Origin: Pseudomonas sp. WS 5079 | Lineage (GTDB): Bacteria; Pseudomonadota; Gammaproteobacteria; Pseudomonadales; Pseudomonadaceae | Assembly: GCF_012985465.1 (NCBI RefSeq) | Contig: NZ_JAAQWN010000005.1 | Coordinates: 409,684 to 473,683 of the forward strand | Length of the DNA: 64,000 nucleotides | Direction of reading: 5' to 3' | Shown here: one piece after another, positions 45,973 through 56,874 of the stretch | How the letters are laid out: every line of letters starts with the position of its first letter | Position numbering within the stretch: the stretch's first letter is position 1 | Notes under the pieces: generated by a model | What the model saw: only the letters and a program-made list of their open reading frames with translations | What the model was told of the DNA's origin: nothing | The model's database searches: none | Position numbers and translations under genes: made by a program

Positions 45973-47102
45973 GGCTGTTCTCCGGCAGTGGCCAGGCTGT
46001 CCAGCAGCGCCTGGCCCATCAACTCGCGGCGCCAGCCACGCAGCGAGTCAGGCAATTGGTAAGGCCCATCGGGGTAGCCACTCTTGACCAGCGCCTCGAG
46101 GGTTTTCTTGCGCAGCATCAGCTCCGGGGCCATGTCCAGGCGTTCGGCGAAGGTTTGGCCCAGGGCGCGCAGTTGCTTGATCAGCACCGCGGCATCCACC
46201 GGCAACGGCTCAGGCACGGCCGGCGGCCATTGGTCCATCGGCACACTGGCGGCACGTTTGATCAGGCCCAGCAGAAACTCGCCGTCCTGGCGCACGGTGC
46301 GCGGGTGCATGTCTTCGATTTTGCCCAGGGCCGCGAGGTTATCCGGCTGCGACTTGGCCAGGGGCCATAGCGAGTGTTCACGCAGGATACGGTTGCGTGG
46401 CAGGTCGCGGGCGCGGGCTTGCTGTTCGCGCCAGGCGCACAGCTCGCGCAGCACAGCGAGTTGGGCACGGGACAGTTTCCAGGCCAGCTTGGCGTCGCGG
46501 TAGACCTCATAGGGATCGATTTCCCGACGCAGGTTGGCCACCAGTTCCGCGCCATCTTCTAGGATCCAGGCGTATTTTTCGTCGGACAGGCGCGGGCGCA
46601 GCCGTGTGTAGACTTGCGCCAGGTGCACCGCGTCTTCGGCGGCGTAGCTGACCTGGGTCTCGGACAATGGCCGCTGCAGCCAATCCGAACGGGTCTCGCC
46701 CTTGGGCAGTTCGATGTCGAGCACAGCTTGCACCAGGCGCGAGTAGCCCATGGAGAAGCCGAGGTTCAGGTAGGCAGCTGCCAGTTGGGTGTCGAACAGC
46801 GGCGCCGGCAGACTGCCGGTCAGGCGCAGCAACACTTCCAGGTCTTCACTGCAGGCGTGCACCACCTTGATCACCGCTGGGTTTTCCAGCAGCGCGGCCA
46901 GGGGTTGCCAATTATCGATGGTCAGGGGATCGATCAGATAAGCGCGTACACCATCGCCAATCTGGATCAGCCCGGCGATGGGATAGAAGGTATCGACCCG
47001 CATGAATTCGGTGTCGAGGGCGACGAATGGCAACTGCTGCCATTCGGCGCAATGCTGGCCGAGGCTATCGTTGTCGCAGATCCAGTGAATATCGATGGCC
47101 AC
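45969..47102 (-). CDS. rnd: Ribonuclease D
   Basis: 3'-5' exoribonuclease that trims tRNA precursors; 377 residues. The DEDDy nuclease core is visible: [16 protein letters not shown] (Asp, Glu), [15 protein letters not shown] (Asp), and the final [14 protein letters not shown] (Tyr, Asp). A HRDC domain ([20 protein letters not shown]) follows and a second HRDC-like C-terminal part completes it. It is translationally coupled to ycgL. Confidence 0.95.
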   Translation of the reverse strand: MAIDIHWICDNDSLGQHCAEWQQLPFVALDTEFMRVDTFYPIAGLIQIGDGVRAYLIDPLTIDNWQPLAALLENPAVIKVVHACSEDLEVLLRLTGSLPAPLFDTQLAAAYLNLGFSMGYSRLVQAVLDIELPKGETRSDWLQRPLSETQVSYAAEDAVHLAQVYTRLRPRLSDEKYAWILEDGAELVANLRREIDPYEVYRDAKLAWKLSRAQLAVLRELCAWREQQARARDLPRNRILREHSLWPLAKSQPDNLAALGKIEDMHPRTVRQDGEFLLGLIKRAASVPMDQWPPAVPEPLPVDAAVLIKQLRALGQTFAERLDMAPELMLRKKTLEALVKSGYPDGPYQLPDSLRGWRRELMGQALLDSLATAGEQP

Positions 47103-47224
47103 ACGGCTCTCCCTTGAAGAATGGCGCGCAGTATATATCGCCAGAGGGACTTTCGAGCACCCGCAGTGTGCCAGCCATCATGAAAACTCTGACAGGAGAC
47201 GAAGAATTGCCCGACAGCTGAGGG

Positions 47225-47893
47225 TTATCCTCGTTTGCGCAGCACATAAACCCGCCACAAGGTCGAGCCGGGCATGAACTCTTGCTGATTGAGCACCGTG
47301 AACCCCGCCTGGCGGAACTCCGCTTCCACCTCGACACGATGGGACAGCAAGGCTTGCCCCGTGCCTGGCGGGTGGAGCTCACGATGGCGGCTGTCGCTGT
47401 CCACCGAGACAATCACCGTGTCGCGGCTGACCCGGTGAAACTCGCGCAACAGCGCCAGGCGTGCGTCGGCCGTGGGGACGTGGCGAAACAGTTCCAGGCA
47501 GAAAATGCAGTCCACCGCGTTGGCCGACAGGCCGATGGAAAAGGCCGAGCCCTGGAACGTCTTGATCCGACGCAAAAATGCCGCGCCGTGATGGCTCTGG
47601 GCATGATCGAGCATGGCCTGGGATGGGTCCGAGGCGAGGATCACACGGTTGCTGTGTTCGGCCAGCACCGGCCAGAAGCGCCCCGCCCCACAGGCCAGGT
47701 CCAGCAGCAGCCCGGGCTCCCCCGCGACTTTCAGGGCCTGGCGCACCAGGCGCTCATCGCGCCATAACCATAGGCGCCGCCGTAAAGTCGGGGGGCGCGG
47801 GTCGCCGCAGACCCGAGCGTGGTCACGATCACAGCGCGCGGCGAATTCAGCCTCGATGGACGATGGGGGTTGCGACGACATCACGGGACTCAT
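47225..47893 (-). CDS. Class I SAM-dependent methyltransferase
   Basis: 222 residues with a methyltransferase type-11 fold: motif I LLLDLACGAGRFWPVLAEHS, an acidic post-I strand VILASDPSQAMLDHA, and motif IV-like AVDCIFCLELFRHV. The start is probably the ATG at 47893, although an internal ATG four codons later is equally placed. The substrate is unknown. It lies between rnd and a glutamine synthetase-like gene, with gaps of about 120 and 86 bases, so it is probably independent. Confidence 0.85.
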   Translation of the reverse strand: MSPVMSSQPPSSIEAEFAARCDRDHARVCGDPRPPTLRRRLWLWRDERLVRQALKVAGEPGLLLDLACGAGRFWPVLAEHSNRVILASDPSQAMLDHAQSHHGAAFLRRIKTFQGSAFSIGLSANAVDCIFCLELFRHVPTADARLALLREFHRVSRDTVIVSVDSDSRHRELHPPGTGQALLSHRVEVEAEFRQAGFTVLNQQEFMPGSTLWRVYVLRKRG

Positions 47894-47979
47894 GTAGATG
47901 AACCGGTCTCTACGGACACTGGACCCTCAGCTTATCCACCCGCTCGTGAAAAAAAGGTCGAAAGCATCGCGCTTCATCA

Positions 47980-49353
47980 TCACGCCTGGTGCAGGTACCA
48001 GCGCCAGTCCTGCTCGCCCACCTCGCCCATGAACTGCCGGTACTCAGCCCGCTTGACCGCCAGGTACACGCCGAGAAACTCCTGGCCGAATGCTTCACGT
48101 GCCCAGGTCGAACCTTCCAATGCACGCAAGGTGGTCAGCCAGTCGGTGGGCAGCAGCTCCTTGGCCTGGGCATAACCATTGCCCGTGACTGGCGCGCCGG
48201 GATCGCGCTGCTCACGAATGCCACGGTGGATCCCCGCGAGGATTGCCGCCGCCGCCAGGTACGGGTTGGCATCGGCGCCGCAGATGCGGTGTTCGATATG
48301 CCGCGAAAACGCCGGGCCGCCGGGCACACGCAGGCTCACGGTGCGGTTGTCGACCCCCCAGGTGGCCGCCAGCGGCGCATAGCTGTTGCTCTGGAAGCGT
48401 CGGTAAGAGTTGGCGTTGGGGCAGAACAACAGCAAGGAGTCGAGCAAAGTACTGAGCATCCCGCCCACCGCCTGGCGCAGCAGCGGCGTACCATCGGGCG
48501 CCTCGCTGGCAAACAGGTTGTTACCGTCGGCGTCCGCCAGGCTGACGTGCATGTGCATGCCGGTGCCGGCCAGGTCGTCGAACGGCTTGGCCATGAAACA
48601 GGCCGTCATCCCGTGCTTGTGGGCCACGCCCTTGACCAGGCGCTTGTAACGCACCGCCTCGTCCATCGCCTGCAACGCATCGCTGCGGTGTTCGAGGGTG
48701 ATCTCCACCTGGCCCGGCGCGTATTCGGAGATCGCCGTGCGCGCGGGAATGCCTTGCAGCTTGCAAGCGCTGTACAAGTCGGCCAGAAACGGCTCGATCT
48801 GCTCCAGCTCGCGCAGGCCATAGACCTGGGTCGAGCGCGGGCGACCGCCGTCCATATCCCGCGCCGGTTGCGGGCGGCCATTGCTGTCGGGCTTCTGGTC
48901 CAGCAGGTAGAACTCCAGCTCCGCCGCCATCACCGGGTAATAACCATCGGCCTTGAGCCCGTCGATGACCTTGGCCAGCAAGTGCCGGGGATCAGCCACC
49001 GTCGCCGGCAGGCCCTCCACCGGGTGCATGCTGACCTGCACCGCCGCAGTGGGAATCAACCGCCACGGCATGCGCTGCAAACTGCCGCTGATCGGGTAGG
49101 CGCGGCAGTCGATATCCCCTACCTCCCACACCAGGCCGGAGTTTTCCACGTCGTCGCCATTGAGGGTCAGGCCCAGGATGGTACTGGGCAGCGGGCGACC
49201 ACTGGCGTAGACCGCCAGCAGTTCATCACGGTGCAGCAACTTGCCGCGAGGCACGCCGTTGCTGTCGAGGATGAACAGTTCGAACATCTCGATATCGGGG
49301 TTTTGGTCAAGAAACGATTGGGCTTCGTGCAGGCTGGCAAAGACGGTACTCAT
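47980..49353 (-). CDS. Glutamine synthetase family protein, PuuA-like gamma-glutamyl ligase
   Basis: 457 residues with the GS fold. The N-terminal domain has FELFILDSNGVPRGK. The catalytic part carries AAELEFYLLD, SEYAPGQVEITLEHRSDALQ, ACFMAKPFDDLAGTGMHMHVS, and the adenine/phosphate part VDNRTVSLRVPGG with EHRICGADANPYLAAA. Length and motifs fit GS type III/PuuA-like enzymes, which ligate glutamate to putrescine or other amines rather than ammonia. No polyamine genes adjoin it, so the amine is not predictable. The lone antisense frame across it is a shadow. Confidence 0.9.
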   Translation of the reverse strand: MSTVFASLHEAQSFLDQNPDIEMFELFILDSNGVPRGKLLHRDELLAVYASGRPLPSTILGLTLNGDDVENSGLVWEVGDIDCRAYPISGSLQRMPWRLIPTAAVQVSMHPVEGLPATVADPRHLLAKVIDGLKADGYYPVMAAELEFYLLDQKPDSNGRPQPARDMDGGRPRSTQVYGLRELEQIEPFLADLYSACKLQGIPARTAISEYAPGQVEITLEHRSDALQAMDEAVRYKRLVKGVAHKHGMTACFMAKPFDDLAGTGMHMHVSLADADGNNLFASEAPDGTPLLRQAVGGMLSTLLDSLLLFCPNANSYRRFQSNSYAPLAATWGVDNRTVSLRVPGGPAFSRHIEHRICGADANPYLAAAAILAGIHRGIREQRDPGAPVTGNGYAQAKELLPTDWLTTLRALEGSTWAREAFGQEFLGVYLAVKRAEYRQFMGEVGEQDWRWYLHQA

Positions 49354-49414
49354 GGCAACTCTCTTACGTATGCGTCAGGCAGGCGCGCACGACGGCGCAC
49401 CCGTGAGGGGGCAA

Positions 49415-49579
49415 TCAGCGTAAGGGAGCGGTATCCGGCGGGCGGGCGTGGCGGCAGTGCCACAGCGCCCAAAAGGCCAGTTCAGAAGGCAATGCATCAA
49501 CGCCCAGCCGACACACCGGGCGGCTCGGCGCGATGGCGCCAGGCAAGGCCTCGGGGTGAGTGTCGGGGGAACCGTCCAT
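49415..49579 (-). CDS. Possible small upstream ORF
   Basis: 54-codon frame (MDGSPDTHPEALPGAIAPSR start; DALPSELAFWALWHCRHARP inside) lying 62 bases before the glutamine-synthetase-like gene on the same strand. It has no Shine-Dalgarno and no known family. It could be an upstream leader ORF or chance in GC-rich DNA. The rest of the gap 49354-49638 shows nothing else. Confidence 0.25.
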   Translation of the reverse strand: MDGSPDTHPEALPGAIAPSRPVCRLGVDALPSELAFWALWHCRHARPPDTAPLR

Positions 49580-49638
49580 GCAGGGATCACAGTGAAGAGA
49601 TAAGCGCCAGCGTCACACGCTGGGTTACGCCCTTAAAT

Positions 49639-50550
49639 TCAGTCTTGGTGGAGTTCACTTTCAGGATGACTAAACATTCGCCACCCACTCACCACATCGA
49701 CAAACGCCCGGCATGCAGCACTGCGATAAGCGCCCTTGCGACTGAGCAGGGCCACCGTGCGCTGCGGCAACGGCGGGCGCAGTTGCACCGCGTGCAAGCC
49801 CTGCTGGGCCATGGCCACCTCGCGGGGCAGGATCGTCGCCAGTTGGGTATGGCGAATAATTTCAATCACCGCACTGATCGAATTGGCCTGCATGGCAATC
49901 TGCGGCGTTATCTCCAGCGTCCGGCAATAGTCATCAATGTAGCGTCGCGTCGCAAATCCGCTGTTCAACAGCACCAGGGGTTGCTGCTTGAAGTCAGCCA
50001 GCTTGAGCCACTGTTTGCGCTTCAAGGTTGGATGACTGGCGCTGGCCACGACGCTCAACTCCTCGACAAACACCCCTTGGCATTCGATGTCTGGCATGTG
50101 CTCGCCGCTGAAGCCAATGCCGATATCCAGTAAATCCTCGGTCAGCGCGCGCTCAAGACGGTCCTGGGGCATTTCCTCGACGCTGACGGTGATCCCCGGA
50201 TACTGCTGATAAAACTGGGCCAGTAGCGGCCCGATCAGGTACGCGGTGAACGTCGGGGTCATGGCCAAGCGTAAATTGCCACGGCTCAGGTCCTGCACGT
50301 CATGCATGGCCCGGGTGCCCGCCTGCAGATCCTGCAGCGCCAGGCGGGCAAACCGCACATAGGCCTGGCCCGCGTCGGTCAGGTTGACACTGCGCCCGGA
50401 ACGATCCAGCAGCGGTGCCCCCAGGTTCTCTTCGAGTTGCTTGATCTGTTGCGACAATGTCGGCTGCGACACATGCAACGCTTCGGCAGCCCGCGTGAAG
50501 TTACGGTGCTCGGCGACGGCCAGCAGGTAGCGGATATGGCGTAGCAGCAT
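49639..50550 (-). CDS. cynR: LysR-family regulator of the cyanase genes (CynR-like)
   Basis: 303 residues from the ATG at 50550 ([20 protein letters not shown]). The HTH is [20 protein letters not shown]. It is close in type to CynR/CatM-like activators and lies divergently from the carbonic anhydrase-cyanase pair, the same layout as E. coli cynR-cynTS. A 19-base dyad is placed between them. CynR activates cynTS in response to cyanate and represses itself; here that is inferred from homology and position. Confidence 0.85.
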   Translation of the reverse strand: MLLRHIRYLLAVAEHRNFTRAAEALHVSQPTLSQQIKQLEENLGAPLLDRSGRSVNLTDAGQAYVRFARLALQDLQAGTRAMHDVQDLSRGNLRLAMTPTFTAYLIGPLLAQFYQQYPGITVSVEEMPQDRLERALTEDLLDIGIGFSGEHMPDIECQGVFVEELSVVASASHPTLKRKQWLKLADFKQQPLVLLNSGFATRRYIDDYCRTLEITPQIAMQANSISAVIEIIRHTQLATILPREVAMAQQGLHAVQLRPPLPQRTVALLSRKGAYRSAACRAFVDVVSGWRMFSHPESELHQD

Positions 50551-50564
50551 GCAAAACACTCCAA

Positions 50565-50583
50565 CTATAGGCATGACTTATAG
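50565..50583. promoter_or_regulatory. Candidate CynR operator
   Basis: CTATA-GGCATGACT-TATAG, a 5-bp-arm dyad 15 bases from the cynR start and about 80 from cynT. It has the LysR T-N11-A form. A TATAAT at 50611-50616 on the plus strand could be the cynT -10 box; its -35 region (near 50588) is poor, as expected for an activated promoter. Confidence 0.5.
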
Positions 50584-50662
50584 AAACCATAATAATCCAG
50601 TCTTGGACGCTATAATCAAAAACTTCCATCCTTGCCCCATTAGCGACGCAAGGAGAAACACC

Positions 50663-51304
50663 ATGCAGCATCTCATCGACGGCTTGCGCAAGTTCCAGAG
50701 CGAAGCCTTCAGCCAGCGCAGTGACCTGTTCAAGCAACTGGCAACCACGCAACACCCCAGCACGCTGTTTATTTCCTGCTCCGACAGCCGTGTAGTCCCG
50801 GAGCTGTTGACCCAGCAGGAACCAGGCGATCTGTTTGTGATCCGCAATGCCGGCAATATCGTGCCGTCCTACGGCCCGGAGCCGGGCGGGGTCTCGGCCA
50901 CGGTCGAATATGCGGTGGCCGTGCTGGGGGTCAGCGATATCGTGATTTGCGGCCACTCCGACTGCGGCGCCATGACGGCCATTTCCACCTGCAAATGCCT
51001 GGATCACTTGCCCGCCGTGGCCAACTGGCTGCGCCATGCCGAGTCGGCCAAGGTGATCAACGCCGCACGTACCCATGCCTCGGATGCAGAGCGACTGAGC
51101 GCCCTGGTACGGGAAAACGTGGTCGCACAATTGGCCAACCTCAAGACTCATCCCAGCGTCGCCCTGGCGCTTGAACAGGGCCGGCTGAGTCTGCATGGCT
51201 GGGTCTACGATATCGAAAGCGGCTGCATCAACGCCCTGGATGGCCGCACCGCTCGCTTTGTATCCCTGCTGGACAATCCACAGACCCGCGCACACGCCGC
51301 CTGA
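50663..51304 (+). CDS. cynT: Carbonic anhydrase, beta class
   Basis: Zinc enzyme interconverting CO2 and bicarbonate; 213 residues. The zinc ligands are Cys and Asp in [14 protein letters not shown] and His/Cys in [14 protein letters not shown]. It starts at the ATG 50663 preceded by AAGGAGA (the frame is open upstream but not coding). Directly upstream of cyanase with a 28-base gap, it supplies bicarbonate that cyanase consumes and prevents its loss as CO2. Divergent from cynR. Confidence 0.93.
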   Translation: MQHLIDGLRKFQSEAFSQRSDLFKQLATTQHPSTLFISCSDSRVVPELLTQQEPGDLFVIRNAGNIVPSYGPEPGGVSATVEYAVAVLGVSDIVICGHSDCGAMTAISTCKCLDHLPAVANWLRHAESAKVINAARTHASDAERLSALVRENVVAQLANLKTHPSVALALEQGRLSLHGWVYDIESGCINALDGRTARFVSLLDNPQTRAHAA

Positions 51305-51332
51305 ACCTTATTTAACCGAAGAGGAAGTCATC

Positions 51333-51803
51333 ATGCTGCAATCCCAATTGTCCCAAACCCCACGCCTGGCCCTGGCCGACACCGTGATTGATATCAAGGC
51401 CCGCAAAAACCTGTCCTGGCAGGACCTCAGCGACGGCACCGGCCTGAGCCTGGCGTTCGTCACCGCAGCCCTGCTCGGGCAACACCCGCTGCCCAAGGAC
51501 GCAGCCGATGTGGTGTGCGCCAAACTGGGCCTGGACGCGGACGCCAGCCGTCTGCTGCAAAGCGTGCCTCTGCGCGGCAGCATCCCCGGTGGCATTCCGA
51601 CGGATCCGACCGTGTACCGTTTCTATGAAATGCTGCAGGTCTATGGTTCAACCCTCAAAGCCCTGGTCCACGAGCAGTTTGGCGATGGCATCATCAGCGC
51701 CATCAACTTCAAGCTAGACATCAAAAAGGTCGAAGACCCGGACGGCGGCTCCCGCGCGGTCATTACCCTGGACGGAAAATACCTGCCGACCCAGCCGTTC
51801 TAA
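51333..51803 (+). CDS. cynS: Cyanate hydratase (cyanase)
   Basis: Decomposes cyanate with bicarbonate to ammonia and CO2; decameric. 156 residues, identical to the E. coli length. The active-site residues fall at the known positions Arg96 and Glu99 (YRFYEML) and Ser122 (GIISAINF). The N-terminal helical DNA-binding-like domain and the C-terminal cyanase domain are both present. RBS GAGGAAG lies before the ATG at 51333. Together with cynT it gives cyanate detoxification and use as a nitrogen source. Confidence 0.96.
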   Translation: MLQSQLSQTPRLALADTVIDIKARKNLSWQDLSDGTGLSLAFVTAALLGQHPLPKDAADVVCAKLGLDADASRLLQSVPLRGSIPGGIPTDPTVYRFYEMLQVYGSTLKALVHEQFGDGIISAINFKLDIKKVEDPDGGSRAVITLDGKYLPTQPF

Positions 51804-51857
51804 TCCCCGGGCAACCGTCTACGCTCTTGGGACATTCACAAGAACGAGGGACGGGTA

Positions 51858-52700
51858 ATGAAGGGAATGCTCCGCGCCACCTGGCTGCTGCTGTTGCTGG
51901 GTTTCAGCCAGGCCCAGGCCGCAACCGCCCATGAACAGGACGCCCAGGCCGCCAAGGCGCTGCTGGAGAAGGCCCTGGCTTATTACCACGACAACGGTGA
52001 CAAGGCCTTCGCCGCCTTCAGCCGCCAGGGCGAGTTTGTCGACAAGGACCGCTATGTGTTCGTGGTCGATACCAAGGGCGTACTGCTGGCCAGTGGTGGC
52101 CCATCTTCGGCGCTGATCGGTCGCGACGTGTCCGAAGTGCTCGGGCCGGACCTGCGCCAGTCGTTCAAGGACGCGCTGAAGATCCCGGAAGGCAATGGCA
52201 TCCAACAGGCCGAATACCGCTGGCAGAACTGGAACGACGGCAAGGTGGAACGCAAGCATGTGTTCTACCAGCGTATCGGCCAGCGCATCCTGGCCGTCGG
52301 CTATTACCTGCCCCGGGCCACACCCGAGCAGGCCAAGGCCCTGCGGGACAAGGCAGTCAGGGAACTGGAGAAAAACGAAGCCGGTACGTTGAAAGCGATC
52401 AATGCGCTGCAAGGCGGCTTTTTGCAGGACGACTTGTATGTGTTTGTGGTCGACCTGGATACCGGGCGCTATGTGGCCCACGGCACCAACCTGCGCCTGA
52501 TCAACACCGACTTCGCCAAGATCAAGGACCCGGACGGCAAGCCCGTGGGTGAACCGATCCTGGCACTGATGAAGGAGCAGGGTCAGGGAGAATATGAATA
52601 CCGCTGGAAAAACCCGGTGACCGGCAAGGTGGAAAACAAGCATGCCTATCTGCGCAAGAGCGGGCATTTTCTGGTAGCGGTGGGTTACTACAGCCCGTAA
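51858..52700 (+). CDS. Secreted tandem Cache-domain protein
   Basis: 280 residues with a signal peptide (MLRATWLLLLLGFSQAQA, cut near 22). Two similar repeats follow: DKDRYVFVVDTKGVLLASGG ... VERKHVFYQRIGQRILAVGYY, and QDDLYVFVVDLDTGRYVAHG ... VENKHAYLRKSGHFLVAVGYY. This is a double single-Cache (sCache_2) binding module with no transmembrane or signalling domain after it. It would be a free periplasmic ligand-binding protein. It may bind a small acid or amine; that is inference. It follows cynS by 54 bases on the same strand. Confidence 0.8.
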   Translation: MKGMLRATWLLLLLGFSQAQAATAHEQDAQAAKALLEKALAYYHDNGDKAFAAFSRQGEFVDKDRYVFVVDTKGVLLASGGPSSALIGRDVSEVLGPDLRQSFKDALKIPEGNGIQQAEYRWQNWNDGKVERKHVFYQRIGQRILAVGYYLPRATPEQAKALRDKAVRELEKNEAGTLKAINALQGGFLQDDLYVFVVDLDTGRYVAHGTNLRLINTDFAKIKDPDGKPVGEPILALMKEQGQGEYEYRWKNPVTGKVENKHAYLRKSGHFLVAVGYYSP

Positions 52701-52719
52701 GCGCGCAACTGCACGCCTT

Positions 52720-52742
52720 GTAGGAGCAGGCCGGCGCCTACG
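52720..52742. repeat. Degenerate REP-like hairpin
   Basis: TAGGAGCAGGCCGGCGCCTA, an imperfect single palindrome between the Cache gene and the convergent MFS gene. It resembles the GTAGGAGCCGG REP arm but with several mismatches and no partner. It abuts the MFS stop codon. Confidence 0.4.
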
Positions 52743-54242
52743 CTAGCGGGCCTTGTCTTCGCGCCCGCGCAACAGCTGGTTGGGCATTGCAATCGCCGCT
52801 GCCAGCCCCAGCAGCGACACCGCCGCGCTGATCATCAACAAATGCCGGAAGGTCCTCAACAGCTCCCCACGCAACGCGTCCTGCGCCGGGCCGGGAGCCG
52901 CGTTGAGGCCATCGAGCAGCACGTTGCCGGAGCTGCCTTCGGCCATCATCGAGCCACTGGCCAGGTGGGCAAAACTCGAGTCCTGCAACAACGCCAAAAG
53001 CAAGGCCGACATGCACGCCACGCCGACCGCGCCCCCCAGGGAGCGAAACAGGTTGGTGGTGCTGGTAGCGACACCGATGTCGTGTTGCGCCACCGAGTTT
53101 TGCGTGCCCACCAGGGAAGTCGGGAACTGCATGCCCGAGGCAATGCCGCTGAGCACCATGAACAAGCTGCTGAGGATCAGTGACTGGGGTGCGCTGAAGG
53201 CCATGCCGAGGATGGCAATCGGCGTGAGCAGCGCACCGGTAAGGATCATCGGTTTATAGCGGCCGGTGACTGAGGTCATGCGCCCGGCAAAGAACGCGCC
53301 CATGGGCAAGCCAATCGCCAGCGGCAGCAGGTGCAAGGCGGCGCTGTCGGCACCGGCCCCCGTGACGCTCTGATAGCGCAGGGGCATCAGCACGATCAGC
53401 GAGATGGCCTGGAAGCTGGTGAAAAAAATCGTACACCAGCACAACACCGCGCTGCGGTTGGCGAACAGGTGCATGGGCAACAACGGCTCCCGCGCCCGGC
53501 GCTCATGCCAGACAAACACCGTCAACGCCACCAGCGCACAGGCCAGCAGGCCCAGTACTTGATCATCGCGCCAATGATGGCCCTGGCCGATTTCAGTGAT
53601 GCCCAGCAACAGCGCGGTCAGGCCGATGATCATCAGCACCGTGCCAAGGTAATCGATGATCGGCTTGCGCTGTGGCACCGGCAGCCCCACCAGCGTGCGA
53701 TGGGCGACCCACCAGGCGCCCGCGCCCAATGGCAGGTTGATCAAAAATACCCAGCGCCACGACAGGTACTCGGTCATATAGCCGCCCAACACCGGCCCGG
53801 CCACGCTGGCAACGGCGTACATGCTGCTGAAGTAACCCTGGTAACGCCCACGCTCGCGGGGCGGAATAATGTCGCCGATGATCGCCTGGCTCACCGAAAT
53901 CATCCCGCCCGCGCCGATGCCCTGGAGGATCCGCGCCAGCACCAACTGCTCCATGCTTTGCGCCATGCCACAAAACAGCGAGGCCACGGTGAACAGGCCC
54001 ATGCCGATCAACATCATCGGCCGCCGCCCATACAGGTCGCCAAGTTTGCCGTAGATCGGCACCGCCACGGTCATCGCCACCATGTAGCCGGAGATGACCC
54101 AGGCCAGCAGGTTGACGTCGTTGAACTGCGCAGAAATGGCCGGCATCGACACGGCGACGATGGTCTGGTCCAGCGCACCGAGGAAAATCGCCAACATCAG
54201 GGCCGCAAGGACACTGCGTACAGAGGGTGTGGATTGGGTCAC
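52743..54242 (-). CDS. MFS drug:H+ antiporter, DHA2 (14-helix) family
   Basis: Inner-membrane exporter of about 499 residues. Fourteen hydrophobic helices are readable, with motif A (GKLGDLYGRRPMMLIGM), motif C-like GYMTEYLSWRWVFLINLPLG and motif D1 (LGALDQTIVAVSMPAI). The start is a GTG at 54242 (VTQSTPSVRSVLAAL) with CAGG upstream; the TTG at 54260 is weaker. The substrate is unknown. It lies between the Cache gene and pobA, on pobA's strand but 51 bases after pobA's stop, so read-through from pobA is possible. Confidence 0.88.
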   Translation of the reverse strand: MTQSTPSVRSVLAALMLAIFLGALDQTIVAVSMPAISAQFNDVNLLAWVISGYMVAMTVAVPIYGKLGDLYGRRPMMLIGMGLFTVASLFCGMAQSMEQLVLARILQGIGAGGMISVSQAIIGDIIPPRERGRYQGYFSSMYAVASVAGPVLGGYMTEYLSWRWVFLINLPLGAGAWWVAHRTLVGLPVPQRKPIIDYLGTVLMIIGLTALLLGITEIGQGHHWRDDQVLGLLACALVALTVFVWHERRAREPLLPMHLFANRSAVLCWCTIFFTSFQAISLIVLMPLRYQSVTGAGADSAALHLLPLAIGLPMGAFFAGRMTSVTGRYKPMILTGALLTPIAILGMAFSAPQSLILSSLFMVLSGIASGMQFPTSLVGTQNSVAQHDIGVATSTTNLFRSLGGAVGVACMSALLLALLQDSSFAHLASGSMMAEGSSGNVLLDGLNAAPGPAQDALRGELLRTFRHLLMISAAVSLLGLAAAIAMPNQLLRGREDKAR

Positions 54243-54293
54243 GACAGAACCTGCAGGCAAGCGGCAATGCCCGCCATGTTACTCGATAGCCGG

Positions 54294-55631
<1,338 letters not shown>

Positions 55632-55666
55632 TTACCGAACCACTGTCCTGAGTATCGGATAAAAAC

Positions 55667-56542
55667 ATGACCAAAAATGCCAGTCCCGCGATTCCAGTGT
55701 TCAAACTCTACGGAGAAAGCCAGCAGTGGCCGACTCCGGATTTGCTGCATTGCGAGACCATCTCCCGGCGCAGCCGCGAGTACCAGTGGGAGATCCAGCC
55801 CCACCGGCATGCGGACCTGTGCCAATTGCTCTATGTGTACAAGGGCCAGGCGCAATTGGAGATCGAGGGCCAGCGCACGACGCTGACCGAATCGACCCTG
55901 CAAGTGCTGCCGCCGCTGTGTGTGCACGGGTTTCGGTTTGCCGAGGATGTAGAAGGGTTTGTGGTGACACTGGCCGCGCCGCTGGTGGCGCACCTGCAGG
56001 GCCAGTTGGGCTCGGCGGTAGACGGCTTGAGCGCCCTGGGCAGCTACCCGGCGGGCCAGGACAGTGACTACCTCAATAGCCTGTTCACCCGCTTGCAGAA
56101 TGAATACACCGACGACTTCCCGGCCCGGGACATGATGATGCACGCGCTGGTCAGCGTGCTGCTGGTGTGGATCAGCCGCCAGGCCATCCAGCGCCGCCAT
56201 CCACGGGCACCTCGGGGCCGCGAGTACTTCCGGCACTTCACCCAGTTGGTGGAGCAGCACTACCGCGAACACCCGAAGATCGAAGACCTGGCGCACAAGC
56301 TGGGGATCTCGGTGTCGCACCTCAACGGCACCTGCCGCGAGCTGGGCGGGCAGCCGGCGTTGCAGATCATGCACGACCGCCAACTGCTGGAGGCCAAGCG
56401 TCTGCTGACCTACACGAGCATGACCATTAATGAAATGTCTGACGTACTGGGGTTCTCTGACCCGACGAACTTTTCTCGATTGTTTCGCAGGCGCGTAGGG
56501 TTTTCACCCAAGGCATTTCGCGAACAACTGAACGCGGACTGA
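55667..56542 (+). CDS. pobR: AraC-family activator of pobA
   Basis: 291 residues: an N-terminal cupin-like effector domain (HRHADLCQLLYVYKGQAQLE) and a C-terminal double helix-turn-helix (LAHKLGISVSHLNGTCREL, then MSDVLGFSDPTNFSRLFRRR). Pseudomonas PobR is of this AraC/XylS type, unlike the IclR-type PobR of Acinetobacter. Divergent position to pobA supports its role as a 4-hydroxybenzoate-responsive activator. Confidence 0.9.
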   Translation: MTKNASPAIPVFKLYGESQQWPTPDLLHCETISRRSREYQWEIQPHRHADLCQLLYVYKGQAQLEIEGQRTTLTESTLQVLPPLCVHGFRFAEDVEGFVVTLAAPLVAHLQGQLGSAVDGLSALGSYPAGQDSDYLNSLFTRLQNEYTDDFPARDMMMHALVSVLLVWISRQAIQRRHPRAPRGREYFRHFTQLVEQHYREHPKIEDLAHKLGISVSHLNGTCRELGGQPALQIMHDRQLLEAKRLLTYTSMTINEMSDVLGFSDPTNFSRLFRRRVGFSPKAFREQLNAD

Positions 56543-56557
56543 CCGACCACCCACGCA

Positions 56558-56593
56558 CTGTTGCAGGAGCCCGCAAGCCGGCTGCTGCAACAG
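56558..56593. terminator. Hairpin between convergent pobR and small gene
   Basis: CTGTTGCAG ... CTGCAACAG, nine perfect pairs, with inner GAGCC/GGCTG pairing. It looks like an REP-derived palindrome; a T-run is missing, so termination is inferred from its place between convergent genes. Confidence 0.45.
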
Positions 56594-56601
56594 GTTGCGT
56601 G

Positions 56602-56775
56602 TCAGCGCAGTGCGCTCAGGGTTGCCGAGTAGGTGCATTGCCCATGGTTGCAGGCAGAAGCCATGCCGGGTTGCAGGCGGGCCTGTTCGGCGCGGTAGGC
56701 TGCGGTGCCATAGAGGGCCGTGGCAAAGGCGCAGAGGGCAAAAATCGTCAGGTACTTTCTGGTTTTGATCGTCAT
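56602..56775 (-). CDS. Small membrane or exported protein, 57 residues
   Basis: Starts at ATG 56775, preceded by CCGGAGG at 8-base spacing. N-terminal basic residues and a hydrophobic helix (YLTIFALCAFATALYGTAAY) act as an anchor or signal. The short tail contains CNHGQC. No family recognised. It is convergent with pobR and upstream of nothing else on its strand. Confidence 0.6.
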   Translation of the reverse strand: MTIKTRKYLTIFALCAFATALYGTAAYRAEQARLQPGMASACNHGQCTYSATLSALR

Positions 56776-56874
56776 GGCATCAACCTCCGGACAGATCAAG
56801 AAGGTGCTGTATTGAGCATAGGCCAGCCAGGGCCAGTTGCCAGTATTGACGGGTATTCAGACGCCTTATAGGGC

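Noticed and set aside
47989..50133. 714-codon plus-strand frame across the glutamine-synthetase-like gene and cynR
   Set aside because: Spans two real genes and a gap on the other strand; no domain pattern.
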